From Hahella sp. HN01 (GTDB lineage Bacteria > Pseudomonadota > Gammaproteobacteria > Pseudomonadales > Oleiphilaceae): a stretch of 53,408 nt of DNA. Location of the stretch: NCBI RefSeq assembly GCF_018986435.1, contig NZ_JAHMIN010000041.1:1-53408 (forward strand), read 5' to 3'. The position numbers and the translations under genes are program-made. Below, one piece after another: positions 53,321 through 53,408 of the stretch; the first letter of the stretch is position 1, and each line of letters opens with the position of its first letter. The notes under the pieces are model-generated. The model made no database searches and was not told the origin of the DNA. It saw only the letters and a program-made list of their open reading frames with translations.

Positions 53321-53408
53321 AGCCTGACGACGACCTACTCTTGCATGGGTAATCCACACTACCATCGGCGCTGGACTGTTTCACTTCTGAGTTCGGAATG
53401 GGATCAGG
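53321..53408 (-). rRNA. rrf: 5S ribosomal RNA, 5' part cut by window edge
   Basis: Read on the minus strand, the sequence contains the 5S hallmarks CCGAACTCAGAAGTGAAAC, GCGCCGATGGTAGTGTGG and CATGCAAGAGTAGG, ending near GTCGTCAGGCT. About 30 bases at the 5' end lie beyond the window. The 23S and 16S genes should follow further right on the same strand. Confidence 0.95.

Overview
The window looks like chromosome of a marine gammaproteobacterium related to Hahella/Pseudomonas. That placement is inferred from gene order (ampE-ampD-DUF1631-nadC; hda-DUF2066-purM-purN; dcd-apbC-metG-rnf-nth; ftsB-ispD-ispF-truD-surE-pcm-nlpD-rpoS), all familiar from Pseudomonas-type genomes, and from a GC-rich host backbone. 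No plasmid features, CRISPR array or tRNA were seen. A 5S rRNA gene is cut by the right edge.

Region 1 (1 to about 3.6 kb) is the integrase-proximal end of a prophage: two small unknown proteins, a Rad52/Sak-like single-strand annealing protein, a Gp157-family protein, an SSB, a DUF4224 protein and a tyrosine integrase. The phage end runs straight into the 3' end of a chemoreceptor gene. The receptor's conserved signalling domain stops abruptly and 25 unrelated, phage-encoded residues finish it, so the mcp gene itself appears to be the attachment site.

Region 2 (5.7 to 19.8 kb) is housekeeping: syd, ampD-ampE (peptidoglycan recycling), a DUF1631 protein, an aspartic protease, nadC, a MASE1-PAS-GGDEF-EAL cyclic-di-GMP protein with a damaged EAL motif, DUF1289, thpR, a PlsC-like acyltransferase, a UDG-like protein, a YqcC protein, an orphan ParA, hda and a CDP-alcohol phosphatidyltransferase. 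Region 3 (19.9 to 28.6 kb) holds DUF2066, purM-purN, DUF3108, avtA, a YjaG-type protein, a class II aldolase, dcd and apbC.

Region 4 (28.8 to 38.7 kb) is metG, the complete rsxABCDGE electron-transport operon with a repeat-extended RsxC, nth, and a PhyH-type dioxygenase translationally coupled to nth. Region 5 (38.7 to 45.6 kb) is more accessory: a divergent PNPOx-like/MocR regulator pair with visible operator repeats, an unrecognised protein with a His...Asn-Cys arrangement suggesting a permuted papain-like fold, an alpha/beta hydrolase, a small helical protein, a coiled-coil TPR lipoprotein and a chalcone-isomerase-like secreted protein. Region 6 (45.8 to 53.4 kb) is the minus-strand block ftsB-ispD-ispF-truD-surE-pcm-DUF368-nlpD-rpoS downstream of an rRNA operon. 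It links division, isoprenoid synthesis, undecaprenyl-phosphate recycling (DUF368) and stationary-phase control.

No clear new multi-gene system is visible. The observations most worth following are the mcp-prophage junction, the possible new cysteine peptidase at 41.0 kb with a long hairpin behind it, the nested inverted repeat between nadC and the c-di-GMP gene, and the degenerate EAL domain.
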